NCBI RefSeq assembly: GCF_900240275.1
Contig: NZ_LT964761.1
Span: forward strand, 1,451,389 to 1,515,388
Origin: [Lactobacillus] timonensis
Lineage (GTDB): Bacteria; Bacillota; Bacilli; Lactobacillales; Lactobacillaceae
Length of the DNA: 64,000 bases
Direction: 5' to 3'
The position numbers were made by a program, and so were the translations under genes. The notes below the pieces were generated by a model that was not told where the DNA came from, ran no database searches, and saw only the letters and a list, made by a program, of their open reading frames with translations. Below are positions 27,159 to 36,354 of the stretch, in pieces (within the stretch, counting starts at the first letter, position 1; every line of letters begins with the position of its first letter).

Positions 27159-28013
27159 GTGTTTAATCAAAAGCCGCCTCGGTCTGTTTGGCTGACAGTG
27201 ATCATCGTTGGGGTCACGCTGGGCTTGGTCTGGGGAATTAGCAGGCAGAAAACGGTCGTGATTCGTACCGGGGGGATTAACGTTCGGCAAGGTCCCGGGT
27301 TAGACTATGATGCCATTGCTCAGACGAAGTCCAAAAAGCGTTACCATGTTGTTGCGCAACGGAATGACTGGTACAAGATTAGGTTGGCCGATAACCAGTT
27401 TGGCTGGGTAGCAAGCTGGTTAGTTAACCGCAAGAAACCGCTCAAAAAAGTTACCCGCTTGTCTGAGGCGACGATCGTCATTGACGCGGGCCATGGTGGG
27501 TCCGACTCTGGCGCTGAATATCACCGTGACAGTAAAACAGCCAAGTACATGGAAAAGACCTACACTTTGCAAATGGCTAACCGGGTGGCTGATGAATTGC
27601 GACTGCATGGTGCGCACGTGATCATGACACGCGATAATGACCGTTACGTGGGGTTGAAACCACGCCCCGCATTAGCAGAAAGTGTCCACGCGGATGCTTT
27701 TATCAGTTTCCACTATGATTCATCGCCGGAACGAAACCAAGCTAGTGGGATTACCACTTACTACTATCATGATGGCGCGTCGAAGAAGCTAGCACGCTGT
27801 CTTTCACAACAATACAGTAATTTGCCGCTAACCAATAAGGGGATTGATTTTGGTGACTTCCTGGTTATTCGCGATAATACAAGGCCGGCAGTGCTGTGTG
27901 AAATGGGGTATATCAATACGAGGAAAGACTTTCATCAAATTCGTCGATTAAGCTACCAGCTGAAGGTGGCTCATGACGTGGTGAAGGGTTTAGATAGTTA
28001 TTTTGCTCAGTAA
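27159..28013 (+). CDS. N-acetylmuramoyl-L-alanine amidase with SH3b domain
   Basis: Cell-wall hydrolase. A single hydrophobic segment (about residues 10-25, VWLTVIIVGVTLGLVWG) exports the protein or anchors it. Then comes a bacterial SH3 domain (GINVRQGPGLDYDAIAQ to WVASWLVN, about 38-88) and a C-terminal zinc Amidase_3 domain with VIDAGHGGSDSGAEY, the second ligand region YTLQMANRVADEL, HYDSS and the catalytic glutamate in CEMGYI. Length 284. Start is GTG at 27159 with GAGGAGGA 8 nt upstream. Amidases of this kind cut between muramic acid and the stem peptide; the role in cell separation is inferred. Confidence 0.93.
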   Translation: MFNQKPPRSVWLTVIIVGVTLGLVWGISRQKTVVIRTGGINVRQGPGLDYDAIAQTKSKKRYHVVAQRNDWYKIRLADNQFGWVASWLVNRKKPLKKVTRLSEATIVIDAGHGGSDSGAEYHRDSKTAKYMEKTYTLQMANRVADELRLHGAHVIMTRDNDRYVGLKPRPALAESVHADAFISFHYDSSPERNQASGITTYYYHDGASKKLARCLSQQYSNLPLTNKGIDFGDFLVIRDNTRPAVLCEMGYINTRKDFHQIRRLSYQLKVAHDVVKGLDSYFAQ

Positions 28014-28027
28014 AGGAAATGACGCAA

Positions 28028-28873
28028 ATGATGAAGTTAGCAAAGCAGTGGATTCAGCAACTCCCGTTACCTGATGTGACGGAATGTCGACCTGTCAGCG
28101 GTGGCGATATTAACGAAGCCTTCCAACTGACAGCGGCTGGTCAACGTTACTTTATGAAGGTACAACCAAACCATGAAGCAGCTTATTTCAACCACGAAGC
28201 TTTGGGGTTGAAGGCGATTGGTGCGGTCATTGACACACCAACACCACAGTACCAGGGACAAATTGACGGCGATGCTTACCTGGTCTTGAACTGGCTAGAT
28301 AGTGGCCGGGGCTCACAGTACGATCTCGGGCGGGCCGTTGCAGTGATGCATTCGCAACACCAGGAACGTTTCGGTTTTGTTGACAACCACGAAACGGGAA
28401 CTATTAAGAAAGACAACTCCTGGAACGATAGTTGGGTTGACTTTTACCTCCACCAGCGACTGCAGCCAGAAGTGGCTGCTGCCAGTGAAGCTGGCCGGTG
28501 GAATCGTTGGCGGCAGGAACACTTTAATGCGATGTGTGACCGGTTTAGCCAGTATTATTCAGCTCATCAGGTAGTCCCGAGTCTCCTTCATGGCGACTTG
28601 TGGGCGGGCAATTACATGTTTTTGACCGATGGGACCCCGGCGTTAATTGACCCGGATGCTGTCTATGGCGATCCGGAATTTGACCTGGCAATGACGACTG
28701 TCTTTGGCGGCTTTGAACCAGCTTTTTACCAAGGGTACGCGAGTGTTTTGCCGTTAGCTGACGGCCTTGATGATCGTCTCTATTGGTATCGCTTTTACTA
28801 TCTCTGCATGCACTTGATCTTGTTCGGTGAAATGTATGGTGGTGCGGTCGATAATATTTTGGCTGGGTTTTAA
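28028..28873 (+). CDS. Fructosamine-3-kinase-like aminoglycoside-fold kinase
   Basis: Member of the fructosamine kinase/ketosamine-3-kinase family, protein-kinase-like fold, thought to phosphorylate ketoamine adducts for deglycation. Motifs: VSGGDINEAFQL (nucleotide loop, about 20-31), LLHGDLWAGNYMF (catalytic loop with the Brenner HxDxxxxN pattern) and ALIDPDAVYGDPEFDLAM (metal-binding DPD). About 281 residues. An ATG at 28019 is in frame, but AAAGGA (28012-28017) fits the ATG at 28028 better. It begins just after the amidase gene and is probably cotranscribed. The physiological substrate is not known. Confidence 0.88.
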   Translation: MMKLAKQWIQQLPLPDVTECRPVSGGDINEAFQLTAAGQRYFMKVQPNHEAAYFNHEALGLKAIGAVIDTPTPQYQGQIDGDAYLVLNWLDSGRGSQYDLGRAVAVMHSQHQERFGFVDNHETGTIKKDNSWNDSWVDFYLHQRLQPEVAAASEAGRWNRWRQEHFNAMCDRFSQYYSAHQVVPSLLHGDLWAGNYMFLTDGTPALIDPDAVYGDPEFDLAMTTVFGGFEPAFYQGYASVLPLADGLDDRLYWYRFYYLCMHLILFGEMYGGAVDNILAGF

Positions 28874-28888
28874 CCCTTAAAAAGGACC

Positions 28889-28917
28889 TTGACTTCTGCG
28901 ATAAACTTGGTTACTGT
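28889..28917 (+). promoter_or_regulatory. Promoter of the aspS T-box leader
   Basis: TTGACT (28889-28894), 17-nt spacer, TACTGT (28912-28917). Confidence 0.6.
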
Positions 28918-28920
28918 TAA

Positions 28921-29146
28921 GGGCGAAATGAATCGTTTGAGCCGTTGAAAAAGAGGGCACCAGCAGGACGCAATTACAGCGAGCAGGGGTTGCTGAAAGC
29001 CTGTGGTCGAAATGCTGGTGCTGACACTTTGGAGGCCGGGAGTTTTCCCCGCCAGCGTTGATGCTGACGTTATCGACGTTATCAATGAGTAAAACCAAGG
29101 TGGTACCGTGCCAAAAGCACCCTTGCAGCTGCAGGGGTGCTTTTTT
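28921..29146 (+). promoter_or_regulatory. T-box riboswitch controlling aspS (specifier GAC, Asp)
   Basis: Leader RNA that reads the charging state of tRNA-Asp and decides between terminator and antiterminator. Stem I pairs GGCACCAGCA (about 28950) with TGCTGGTGCT (29013-29022) and contains AGCGAG and a GGGTTGCTGAAAGCC distal loop typical of T-boxes. The specifier is GAC at 29023-29025, followed by ACTTTGGAGG. The T-box sequence AAGGTGGTACCGTG is at 29097-29110, and the terminator stem AAAAGCACCC/GGGTGCTTTT with a T6 run at 29113-29146. The Asp codon agrees with the downstream gene. Confidence 0.93.
29113..29146 (+). terminator. Conditional terminator of the aspS T-box
   Basis: Stem AAAAGCACCCTTGCAG with CTGCAGGGGTGCTTTT and T6. 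It competes with the antiterminator formed by the T-box sequence at 29097-29110. Confidence 0.9.
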
Positions 29147-29190
29147 AATGCGGAACGCAACCAAACGAACAATTGAAAGGAGCATTTTTG

Positions 29191-30963
29191 ATGAAACGAA
29201 CAAACTATGCTGGCAACACTAATGAGGAGATGGTCGGTTCGACCGTCGTCTTAAAGGGTTGGGTTGCTAAGCAACGAAACCTCGGTGGACTGGTCTTTAT
29301 TGACTTACGTGACCGGGAAGGCATTGTCCAGTTAGTCTTTAACGAAAGCGAGAATAAAGAGGCATTTGAAACTGCTGACCAGTGCCGGAGTGAATATGTC
29401 ATTGAAGTTTCGGGGAAAGTTCGTCTCCGGAAGGACCCTAACCCGGAGATGAAGACCGGGAAAGTCGAAGTAGTGGTTGACACGATCAACATTCTTGCCA
29501 AGTCACAAACGCCACCGTTTGCGATTGTTGACGGGGTTGACGCTAGTGAAGACTTACGGATGAAGTACCGTTATCTTGACCTGCGTCGGCCAGAAATGAT
29601 GCGCTACTTAAAGATTCGCAGCAAGGTTACGTCAGTGGTTCACCACTACTATGACCAACAGGGATTCATGGACGTGGAGACGCCTGATCTGACCCGTTCC
29701 ACACCGGAAGGGGCGCGGGATTACATTGTGCCGTCGCGGGTTTATCCGGGACACTTTTACGCTCTGCCACAGTCGCCACAGCTCTTTAAGCAACTGTTAA
29801 TGGCTGCCGGGGTTGACAAGTACTACCAGCTGGCTCGTTGCTTCCGTGATGAAGACCTCCGGGGTGACCGTCAACCTGAATTTACCCAGATTGATACGGA
29901 AATGTCTTTTGCCTCCGCTAAAGATATTCAAGACGTTACCGAGGGCTTGATCAAGAAGATCATGAAGGATGTCCTGGATGTCGACGTCAAAACACCGTTC
30001 CCACGGATGGAATGGCAAGAGGCAATGGACCGTTATGGTTCCGACAAACCGGATACTCGCTTTGGAATGCTGATTACTGATGTTTCTGATATCGTCAAGG
30101 ATTCGCCATTTAAGGTCTTCTCTGGGACGGTGAAAGATGGCAAGTTAGTTCGCGCGATTTGTGTTCCTGGTGGAGCTGATCACTATTCCCGGAAACAAAT
30201 CAGCAAGTTTGAAGACTACATCAAACGCTTCCACGCTAAGGGACTGGCCTGGGTGAAGGTCACAGAAGACGGTTACTCTGGACCGATTGCCAAGTTTATC
30301 GGCGATGAAGCGACAGCTCTCAACGAACGGTTAGGGGCCAAGGTTGGCGATTTACTGCTGTTCGTCGCTGACAGCTTCCACGTCGTTTGTGACTCCCTAG
30401 GCTGGTTGCGGGAAACCATCGCCAATGAAATGGGAATGATTGATAGTAGCAAGTGGAACTACTTGTGGGTTGTTAACTGGCCAATGTTTGAATATGACGA
30501 AGGCCGTGGTCGTTGGATCGCTGCCCACCACCCATTCACCATGCTCAATGAAGAAGACTTGCACTACCTGGAAGACGGTGAGGACCCTCACAAAGCCCAC
30601 GCCCAGAGTTACGATATCATCTTAAACGGGAACGAAATTGGTGGTGGTTCCATTCGTATCCACCGTCCAGATGTCCAGGAGAAGGTGCTCAAGGCGCTTG
30701 GCTTCACCAAGGAACGTGCGGAACAGAACTTTGGCTTCCTGATTCATGCACTGCAAATGGGGATGCCGCCAGAAGGTGGGTTGGCCTTCGGGCTTGATCG
30801 GTACGTGATGCTGCTGGCCCACGCTGATAATATCCGTGATGTAATCCCGTTCCCGAAGAACTCCAAGGCGGTTGAGCCACTGACTGCTGCGCCAGGTACG
30901 GTTACTGATGAGCAGTTAGCAGAACTGCACCTGACAGTTGATGACGATAAGTCTGACAAGTAA
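29191..30963 (+). CDS. aspS: Aspartyl-tRNA synthetase
   Basis: Charges tRNA-Asp; class IIb synthetase. Order: N-terminal OB-fold anticodon domain ([21 protein letters not shown]), catalytic domain with motif 1 and [20 protein letters not shown], motif 2 ([20 protein letters not shown]), the bacterial GAD insertion and motif 3 ([13 protein letters not shown]). 590 residues from the ATG at 29191, chosen because AAAGGAG lies 8 nt upstream; an in-frame ATG at 29173 overlaps that ribosome site. Unlike many Firmicutes there is no hisS in front; the T-box is Asp-specific. Whether it also charges tRNA-Asn depends on gatCAB, which is not in the window. Confidence 0.98.
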   Translation: MKRTNYAGNTNEEMVGSTVVLKGWVAKQRNLGGLVFIDLRDREGIVQLVFNESENKEAFETADQCRSEYVIEVSGKVRLRKDPNPEMKTGKVEVVVDTINILAKSQTPPFAIVDGVDASEDLRMKYRYLDLRRPEMMRYLKIRSKVTSVVHHYYDQQGFMDVETPDLTRSTPEGARDYIVPSRVYPGHFYALPQSPQLFKQLLMAAGVDKYYQLARCFRDEDLRGDRQPEFTQIDTEMSFASAKDIQDVTEGLIKKIMKDVLDVDVKTPFPRMEWQEAMDRYGSDKPDTRFGMLITDVSDIVKDSPFKVFSGTVKDGKLVRAICVPGGADHYSRKQISKFEDYIKRFHAKGLAWVKVTEDGYSGPIAKFIGDEATALNERLGAKVGDLLLFVADSFHVVCDSLGWLRETIANEMGMIDSSKWNYLWVVNWPMFEYDEGRGRWIAAHHPFTMLNEEDLHYLEDGEDPHKAHAQSYDIILNGNEIGGGSIRIHRPDVQEKVLKALGFTKERAEQNFGFLIHALQMGMPPEGGLAFGLDRYVMLLAHADNIRDVIPFPKNSKAVEPLTAAPGTVTDEQLAELHLTVDDDKSDK

Positions 30964-31009
30964 GTGCTGCTTGAAGGGTCTACTTATTTAGTGGAGGAAG
31001 ACAACTGAA

Positions 31010-31882
31010 ATGGAAGAAATTCAGCGAATTGTCGAACGACACCGTTATATTGGCCGCTTTGGGACTGCGATTGTCTATGCTGTCCTGGTTGCCACGGCAG
31101 TTAACCTTTTTTGGACTCCTGGTCGCATTTACTCTTCAGGAATCACTGGGCTTGCCCAGTTAATTTCGACGTTGACCATGCACGCCCCGGTTCATCTGGG
31201 GACCGGGATCATGTTGTTTGTTATTAATTCGCCGCTTTTTATCATTGCCTGGTTTAAGATTAGTCACCGCTTTACTATTTTTACGGTGATGGCGGTTGGC
31301 TTTTCTAGTATTATGATTCACGTTTTTCATCCGGTAGCGATTACCAACGACCCGCTGATCTGCTCAATTTTTGGGGCGGTCCTTAATGGGTGCGGAACTG
31401 GTCTTTGCCTGCGGTATGGAATCTCAACAGGTGGTCTCGATATTATTGGGATTTTAATGCAGCGGAAGACCAGCATGAAGATCGGGACGATTAACGTTAT
31501 CTTTAATATCTTTATTGTCATGGCGGCTGGATTCGTTTTTGGCTGGCCTAACGCTTTAGATACGACGATCGGGTTGGTGATCAATGCTAAGATGATTGAC
31601 CTGATTTATACACGACAACAGTTACGTCAGGTAATGATTGTGACTAATAAACCCGATGAGGTCGCGAATGAGATTCAACGCAACCTGCGACGGGGGATTA
31701 CCGTTATTCGCAATGCAGAAGGGGCTTACCGTCATCGTCACGAAGATGTTCTTTTTACAGTCGTTACTGTCTACGAACTCTATTCGGTTCGCGAGTCAAT
31801 TTTTCGTGCAGACCCCCATGCCTTTGTCTCAATGACTGAAGCAACAGCAGTTGTCGGTAACTTTTATGAGCCAAAGCGGTAA
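31010..31882 (+). CDS. YitT-family membrane protein (DUF161/DUF2179)
   Basis: Membrane protein with five or six predicted transmembrane helices (first AIVYAVLVATAVNLFW, then a GISTGGLDIIG motif characteristic of YitT proteins) and a C-terminal cytoplasmic DUF2179 domain (about residues 205-290, VMIVTNKPDEVANEI). The family function is unknown; a transporter role has been proposed. 290 residues, GGAGGAAG upstream. Lies 46 nt after aspS, so readthrough from the T-box transcript is possible. Confidence 0.92.
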   Translation: MEEIQRIVERHRYIGRFGTAIVYAVLVATAVNLFWTPGRIYSSGITGLAQLISTLTMHAPVHLGTGIMLFVINSPLFIIAWFKISHRFTIFTVMAVGFSSIMIHVFHPVAITNDPLICSIFGAVLNGCGTGLCLRYGISTGGLDIIGILMQRKTSMKIGTINVIFNIFIVMAAGFVFGWPNALDTTIGLVINAKMIDLIYTRQQLRQVMIVTNKPDEVANEIQRNLRRGITVIRNAEGAYRHRHEDVLFTVVTVYELYSVRESIFRADPHAFVSMTEATAVVGNFYEPKR

Positions 31883-31908
31883 AAAAAGGAAAAAAACCTT
31901 TTCGGTAG

Positions 31909-31937
31909 TTGACGCTTGAAAAATCAGTAGTTATAAT
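31909..31937 (+). promoter_or_regulatory. rpsU promoter
   Basis: TTGACG (31909-31914), exact 17-nt spacer, consensus TATAAT (31932-31937): one of the strongest promoters in the window. The leader of about 70 nt contains an imperfect GTGG/CCAC hairpin (31948-31977), which might bind product or be incidental. Confidence 0.85.
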
Positions 31938-32016
31938 TATTCTCGTAGTGGTAAGGCCGGGTACTTTTCCTGGCCACGGCAATACGCATTTTAAGCTCGG
32001 AGGGAGGGAATCACTG

Positions 32017-32208
32017 ATGTCAAAAACTGTCGTTCGGAAGAATGAATCCTTAGACGACGCTCTTCGACGCTTTAAACGCTCGGTTTCACGCAACGGGACG
32101 CTCCGCGAATACCGCAAACGTGAATTTTACGAAAAGCCAAGTGTCAAACGCAAGTTGAAATCAGAGGCGGCTCGCAAGCGCAAGAATAAGCGTCGCCGTC
32201 GTTACTAA
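32017..32208 (+). CDS. rpsU: 30S ribosomal protein S21
   Basis: 63-residue, very basic protein of the small subunit platform ([21 protein letters not shown]), matching bS21 in length and sequence, with the C-terminal [11 protein letters not shown] tail. The ATG at 32017 follows GGAGGGAGGG; upstream frame extension to 31909 lies in the promoter and is not coding. Transcribed from its own strong promoter and closed by a terminator before the yqeY gene. Confidence 0.98.
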   Translation: MSKTVVRKNESLDDALRRFKRSVSRNGTLREYRKREFYEKPSVKRKLKSEAARKRKNKRRRRY

Positions 32209-32220
32209 GCTTTAGTCGGA

Positions 32221-32262
32221 TAGCTCCTGGACGAATGTTTCGCATTCGACAGGAGCTTTTTT
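32221..32262 (+). terminator. rpsU terminator
   Basis: Long hairpin AGCTCCTG...CAGGAGCT enclosing GAATG/CATTC, followed by TTTTTT, starting about 13 nt after the rpsU stop codon. Confidence 0.9.
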
Positions 32263-32277
32263 AAAGGAGGAAATATC

Positions 32278-32721
32278 GTGAGTTTACTTGAGACGTTAAA
32301 GTCGGATATGATTAAGGCAATGAAAGCCCGGGACAAAGACACGTTGAGTGTTGTCCGGATGTTGAAGGCTGCTGTCCAAAATGAACAGATCGAATTAGGC
32401 CATGACCTGACTCCTGACGAAGAAATCAGCGTTTTGAACCGTGAATACAAGCAACGCAAGGAGTCACTGGCAGAGTTTAAGAAAGCTGGTCGTGACGACT
32501 TAATCGAAAAAACGACGGCTGAAATGAAGGTTGTTGAGAAGTACTTGCCAAAGCAGTTATCAGCTGACGAGGTCAAGGCGAGGGTGACAGAAGTTATCAA
32601 ACAACAGAATGCCAGCGGCATGAAGGACTTTGGTAAAGTCATGGGCGCTGCGATGAAGGCCTTGAAGGGGCAAGCTGACGGTCAGCTGGTTAACAAGACT
32701 GTCAAGTCGTTACTCCAGTAA
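32278..32721 (+). CDS. yqeY: GatB/YqeY domain protein
   Basis: 147-residue helical protein related to the tail domain of the amidotransferase subunit GatB (SLLETLKSDMIKAMKARDKD; SASGMKDFGKVMGAAMKAL is the conserved C-terminal segment). Proposed to bind tRNA; precise function unknown. GTG start at 32278 behind AAAGGAGG. Placement after rpsU is conserved in Firmicutes. Confidence 0.95.
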   Translation: MSLLETLKSDMIKAMKARDKDTLSVVRMLKAAVQNEQIELGHDLTPDEEISVLNREYKQRKESLAEFKKAGRDDLIEKTTAEMKVVEKYLPKQLSADEVKARVTEVIKQQNASGMKDFGKVMGAAMKALKGQADGQLVNKTVKSLLQ

Positions 32722-32750
32722 GAAATAATACAGGTAAAGGGGATTACTTT

Positions 32751-33737
32751 TTGACTGAAAAACAATCAGGAAAGTTTGAACAAGCTTACCAGATCGCCGA
32801 TCAGCAGGTCGAAGTGGGGTTGCTAGGTACCCAGGATAAGTACGTCGAACTACTTGAATCGGGGATGTCAGTAACTATCAACCCGTTTGGCGACCAATTG
32901 AAGATCAGCGGGGACAAAGATGATGTCTTGCTAACGACGGACGTCATTGATCAGTTAGTGAAACTGATTAAAGCGGGTATTATGCTAAGCAGTACTGATA
33001 TTGTCAGCGCGATGAAGATGGCCCACCGTGGAACCCTCGAGTACTTTGGCGACCTGTACAGTGAAACCATTATTAAGGATCGTCGCGGCCGGGCAATCCG
33101 GGTGAAAAATTTTGGTCAGCGCCAGTATATTCAAGCAATCAAGGAAAATGATATTACTTTTGGGATCGGACCGGCAGGGACCGGGAAAACCTATTTGGCG
33201 GTGGCGATGGCCGTGGCTGCCTTGAAACGGGGACAAGTCGAACGGATTATTCTTACCCGGCCAGCTGTTGAAGCAGGAGAGAGTCTTGGCTTTTTGCCGG
33301 GTGACCTTAAAGAGAAAGTTGATCCCTATTTACGGCCAATTTATGATGCATTGAATGAGATTATGGGAGCCGACCACGTTGAACGTCTCGTTGAGCGGGG
33401 GACGATTGAAATTGCTCCACTGGCTTATATGCGGGGAAGGACCCTTGACGCAGCCTTTGTTATCCTTGATGAGGCGCAAAATACGACCAACCCGCAGATG
33501 AAAATGTTTCTGACGCGGTTAGGATTTGGTTCGAAGATGGTGGTGAACGGTGATATTTCACAGATTGACTTGCCGCACCATAATGCTAGTGGCTTGGTCA
33601 GTGCTGAGCAGATTTTAAAGGGGATTAAGTCAGTTGACTTTGTCCACTTTAGTGCCGATGACGTTGTTCGTCACCCGGTTGTAGCTCGCATTATTACTGC
33701 TTACGAAAACCAAGAAAGCAAGCGGGGGAAGAAATAA
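32751..33737 (+). CDS. phoH: PhoH-family ATPase
   Basis: Cytoplasmic P-loop ATPase, probably RNA-associated: Walker A GPAGTGKTYLA (about residues 142-152) and Walker B FVILDEAQN. 328 residues. TTG start at 32751 preceded by AAAGGGG. Its stop shares one base with the ybeY start, so it heads a tightly packed operon phoH-ybeY-dgkA-era-recO, the usual lactobacillus order. Confidence 0.96.
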   Translation: MTEKQSGKFEQAYQIADQQVEVGLLGTQDKYVELLESGMSVTINPFGDQLKISGDKDDVLLTTDVIDQLVKLIKAGIMLSSTDIVSAMKMAHRGTLEYFGDLYSETIIKDRRGRAIRVKNFGQRQYIQAIKENDITFGIGPAGTGKTYLAVAMAVAALKRGQVERIILTRPAVEAGESLGFLPGDLKEKVDPYLRPIYDALNEIMGADHVERLVERGTIEIAPLAYMRGRTLDAAFVILDEAQNTTNPQMKMFLTRLGFGSKMVVNGDISQIDLPHHNASGLVSAEQILKGIKSVDFVHFSADDVVRHPVVARIITAYENQESKRGKK

Positions 33738-34216
33738 TGGAATTAACACTGTTAGACCACACGGATGGACAGTTAACTGATGACCAACGTCAATTGGCGA
33801 CCAAGCTGCTGAATTACGCAGCTGATTATCTTCACGTGGACGCGAGTGCCGAAATGTCATTGACCTTCGTTTTAAACGATGAAATTCGCCAACTAAATAA
33901 GGAGTACCGCGGAGTTGACCGTGCGACAGATGTTATTAGCTTTGCTGCCGAAGAAAACGGTGACGAAAGTGCTTTTGAAATCCCCGCAGAATTACGGGCT
34001 GAATTACCGGAAAATCTGGGTGACCTCTTCATCTGTCTTGATAAAGTTCCCGAACAGGCCCGTTTTCTTGGGCACTCGGCGGAGCGTGAACTTGGTTTCC
34101 TAGTCGTCCATGGTTTCCTCCACTTAAACGGTTATGACCACGAAGAACCCGCTGATGAAAAAAAGATGTTTGCCTTGCAACGAGAGATTTTAGATTCTTA
34201 TGGCCTCACCAGATAA
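33737..34216 (+). CDS. ybeY: Endoribonuclease YbeY (rRNA maturation factor)
   Basis: Zinc-dependent endoribonuclease needed for 16S rRNA 3'-end maturation and ribosome quality control. The three-histidine zinc motif is intact in HGFLHLNGYDHEEP (H-x3-H-x5-H, about residues 125-138), and the RGVDRATDVISFA segment is typical. 159 residues. Overlaps phoH by 1 nt and dgkA by 17 nt. Confidence 0.97.
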   Translation: MELTLLDHTDGQLTDDQRQLATKLLNYAADYLHVDASAEMSLTFVLNDEIRQLNKEYRGVDRATDVISFAAEENGDESAFEIPAELRAELPENLGDLFICLDKVPEQARFLGHSAERELGFLVVHGFLHLNGYDHEEPADEKKMFALQREILDSYGLTR

Positions 34217-34598
34217 GCACCAGATTAGCCGTAACCGCCACTTTACACAAGCACTCCGTCATGCAGTGGATGGCATTGTCCACGTGGCCAGACGCGAACA
34301 AAATTTCCGCTTTCACATTTTTGCCGCTGTTTTAGTGGTCGTTTGTGGTTTACTCATTCATATCTCGCTTGAAGGCTGGTGTTGGTTAATGGTGGCAGTT
34401 TTTGCGGTGCTAATTGCGGAAATGGCAAATACTGGTGTCGAAGAGCTGGTTGACCTCCTTGTTGGTCACCACTATTCGCCAGTTGCCAAGCACATCAAGG
34501 ATATCGCGGCCGGAGTCGTTTTGCTGACGTCATGGTTGGCGGCCATTGTCGGTTTGCTGGTTTTTATCCCAGCATTGTTAGATCTTTTCGGGAGGTAA
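34200..34598 (+). CDS. dgkA: Diacylglycerol/undecaprenol kinase
   Basis: Small integral membrane kinase with three transmembrane helices; in Firmicutes the enzyme mainly phosphorylates undecaprenol to feed cell-wall carrier lipid. Catalytic segment VLIAEMANTGVEELVDLL (conserved E-x-x-N-x-x-x-E) is present. 132 residues. Start ATG at 34200 overlaps the ybeY end by 17 nt, indicating translational coupling. Confidence 0.95.
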   Translation: MASPDKHQISRNRHFTQALRHAVDGIVHVARREQNFRFHIFAAVLVVVCGLLIHISLEGWCWLMVAVFAVLIAEMANTGVEELVDLLVGHHYSPVAKHIKDIAAGVVLLTSWLAAIVGLLVFIPALLDLFGR

Positions 34599-34601
34599 GT
34601 C

Positions 34602-35519
34602 ATGACAGAAGAAAAACAACCAGTCTTTCACTCTGGTTTTGTCGCAATGATTGGTCGGCCTAATGTCGGCAAATCTACTTTGCTTAACCAGGTCGTTGGC
34701 CAAAAGGTGGCCATTATGAGCAATGTTGCCCAGACCACCCGGAACAAAATTCAGGGTGTTTACACAACCAAAGACGCTCAGTTAGTCTTTGTTGATACAC
34801 CCGGGGTGACCAAACCACGGACTAAGCTTGGTGATTTTATGGAACGGTCGACGTACTCCGCACTAAGCGAAGTAGATGCTGTTCTCTACGTTGTTAGTGC
34901 GGTAGATAAACGGGGAATGGGCGACCAATTTATTGTGGACCATGTTCTCGACCACGTGGATAAGCCGGTCTACCTGGTGGTTAATAAGATTGACCAGGTT
35001 CACCCGAATGATTTGCCGGCAATTGTTGACGAGTACAAGGGTGGACGCCAATACGCCGGTGTAATTCCAGTGTCAGCATTAAATGGTAATAACGTCGACC
35101 AGTTATTATCAACACTGGTAGCGGCAATGCCAGCAGGGCCGCAATATTATCCTGCAGACCAGGTTAGCGATCACCCGGAACGCTTTGTGATTGCTGAAAT
35201 CATTCGCGAAAAGGTCTTTCACTTAACCCGTGATGAGGTGCCGCATTCAGTCGCTGTCGACGTTACATCCGTCAAGGACCAGGGTGATAATCACGTTCAG
35301 ATTAGTGCCAATATTGTGGTAGAACGTCCGGGACAAAAGGGCATCATCATTGGGAAAAAGGGTGCGATGCTAAAGAAGATTGGTATCCTGGCTCGCAAGG
35401 ACATTGAGGCGTTGCTTGGTAGCCACGTCTACCTGCAGTTGTGGGTTAAGGTAGTGCCAAAGTGGCGGGATAAGAGCTCGCTACTGAAGGAGTACGGGTA
35501 CCGCAATAAGGATTATTAA
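34602..35519 (+). CDS. era: GTPase Era
   Basis: Essential GTPase in 16S rRNA processing and 30S assembly. G1 GRPNVGKST (about residues 18-26), G2 TTRNKI, G3 DTPG, G4 NKID, G5 SALNG, and a C-terminal KH RNA-binding domain (GQKGIIIGKKGAMLKKIG). 305 residues. Starts 3 nt after dgkA. Confidence 0.98.
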   Translation: MTEEKQPVFHSGFVAMIGRPNVGKSTLLNQVVGQKVAIMSNVAQTTRNKIQGVYTTKDAQLVFVDTPGVTKPRTKLGDFMERSTYSALSEVDAVLYVVSAVDKRGMGDQFIVDHVLDHVDKPVYLVVNKIDQVHPNDLPAIVDEYKGGRQYAGVIPVSALNGNNVDQLLSTLVAAMPAGPQYYPADQVSDHPERFVIAEIIREKVFHLTRDEVPHSVAVDVTSVKDQGDNHVQISANIVVERPGQKGIIIGKKGAMLKKIGILARKDIEALLGSHVYLQLWVKVVPKWRDKSSLLKEYGYRNKDY

Positions 35520-35539
35520 TCGCAACGGGGGTGTCTGCC

Positions 35540-36325
35540 ATGGCAAATCAGGTCAGCCGCTTTACGGGGCTGGTAATGTCGCGGCGGGATTTTCGCGAAC
35601 GCGACCTCCTGGTAAAGTTCCTAACAGAGTCTCGGGGGCCGCTCATGTTTCTCGTTCGTGGAGCCAAACGGCCAAGGGCTAAGTTAGCGGCGGCTGTCTT
35701 GCCGTTTAGCCATGGCTCATACCTGGGGGTATTCCATGGACAAAGACTCAGTTTGCTAACTGCTGCTAACCAGGTTCAGCAGTACCAACACATTACTACT
35801 GATTTAGCGGCGAATGCTTATGCCACCTATTTATTTGAGCTGGTTGATACGGCATTTGACGATGGTCAACCGTTAGGGCGTTGGTTTACGCAAGTTAGTA
35901 GTGCGCTTTCCTTGATGGATCAAGGAATGGATCCGCAGATCGTCGTTAACGTACTTGAGCTTCAGCTGCTCGGTCAGTTTGGCGTCCAGCCCACCTGGGA
36001 CCGCTGTGTTATTTGTGGGCGGAGTGACCTGCCGCTGAACTACTCGGAAGAAAGTGGCGGGATGCTCTGTGCTAACCACTTTGACCGCGATCCCTACAGG
36101 ATTAGGCTAGACCGGCGCACTACTGGCTATCTCCAATTACTTTCGACAGTTGATTTGACGAAGGTTAAGTCGGTTGACGTTTCTGACTATATCAAACAGC
36201 GTTTACAGAAACTGATTGACACCATTTATAACAACCAGGTGGGACTTCATTTGAAGAGTAAGAATTTCATTCGGCAGATGAATAGTTGGGATTCCCAACT
36301 AAAATTAACTGGCCGTAAGGATTGA
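35540..36325 (+). CDS. recO: DNA repair protein RecO
   Basis: Loads RecA on SSB-coated DNA in the RecFOR pathway. N-terminal OB fold (FTGLVMSRRDFRERDLLVKFLTE), helical middle and a zinc-finger-like CVICGRSDLPL with a further Cys and His (LCANHF). 261 residues from the ATG at 35540; a GTG at 35531 is in frame but overlaps the GGGGG ribosome site. Its TGA stop (36323-36325) lies inside the -35 box of the glyQ promoter. Confidence 0.93.
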   Translation: MANQVSRFTGLVMSRRDFRERDLLVKFLTESRGPLMFLVRGAKRPRAKLAAAVLPFSHGSYLGVFHGQRLSLLTAANQVQQYQHITTDLAANAYATYLFELVDTAFDDGQPLGRWFTQVSSALSLMDQGMDPQIVVNVLELQLLGQFGVQPTWDRCVICGRSDLPLNYSEESGGMLCANHFDRDPYRIRLDRRTTGYLQLLSTVDLTKVKSVDVSDYIKQRLQKLIDTIYNNQVGLHLKSKNFIRQMNSWDSQLKLTGRKD

Positions 36326-36350
36326 CAATTATTCTTTTTTTTTCTATGAT
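36322..36350 (+). promoter_or_regulatory. Promoter of the glyQS T-box leader
   Basis: Consensus TTGACA (36322-36327), exact 17-nt spacer, TATGAT (36345-36350). The -35 contains the recO stop codon. Confidence 0.85.
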
Positions 36351-36354
36351 GATG

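Noticed and set aside
31884-31903. Terminator after the YitT-like gene (AAAAGG/CCTTTT hairpin)
   Set aside because: Six-bp weak stem without a following T-run; too weak to call.
31909-32016. N-terminal extension of rpsU
   Set aside because: This stretch is the promoter and leader; S21 length and the ribosome site fix the start at 32017.
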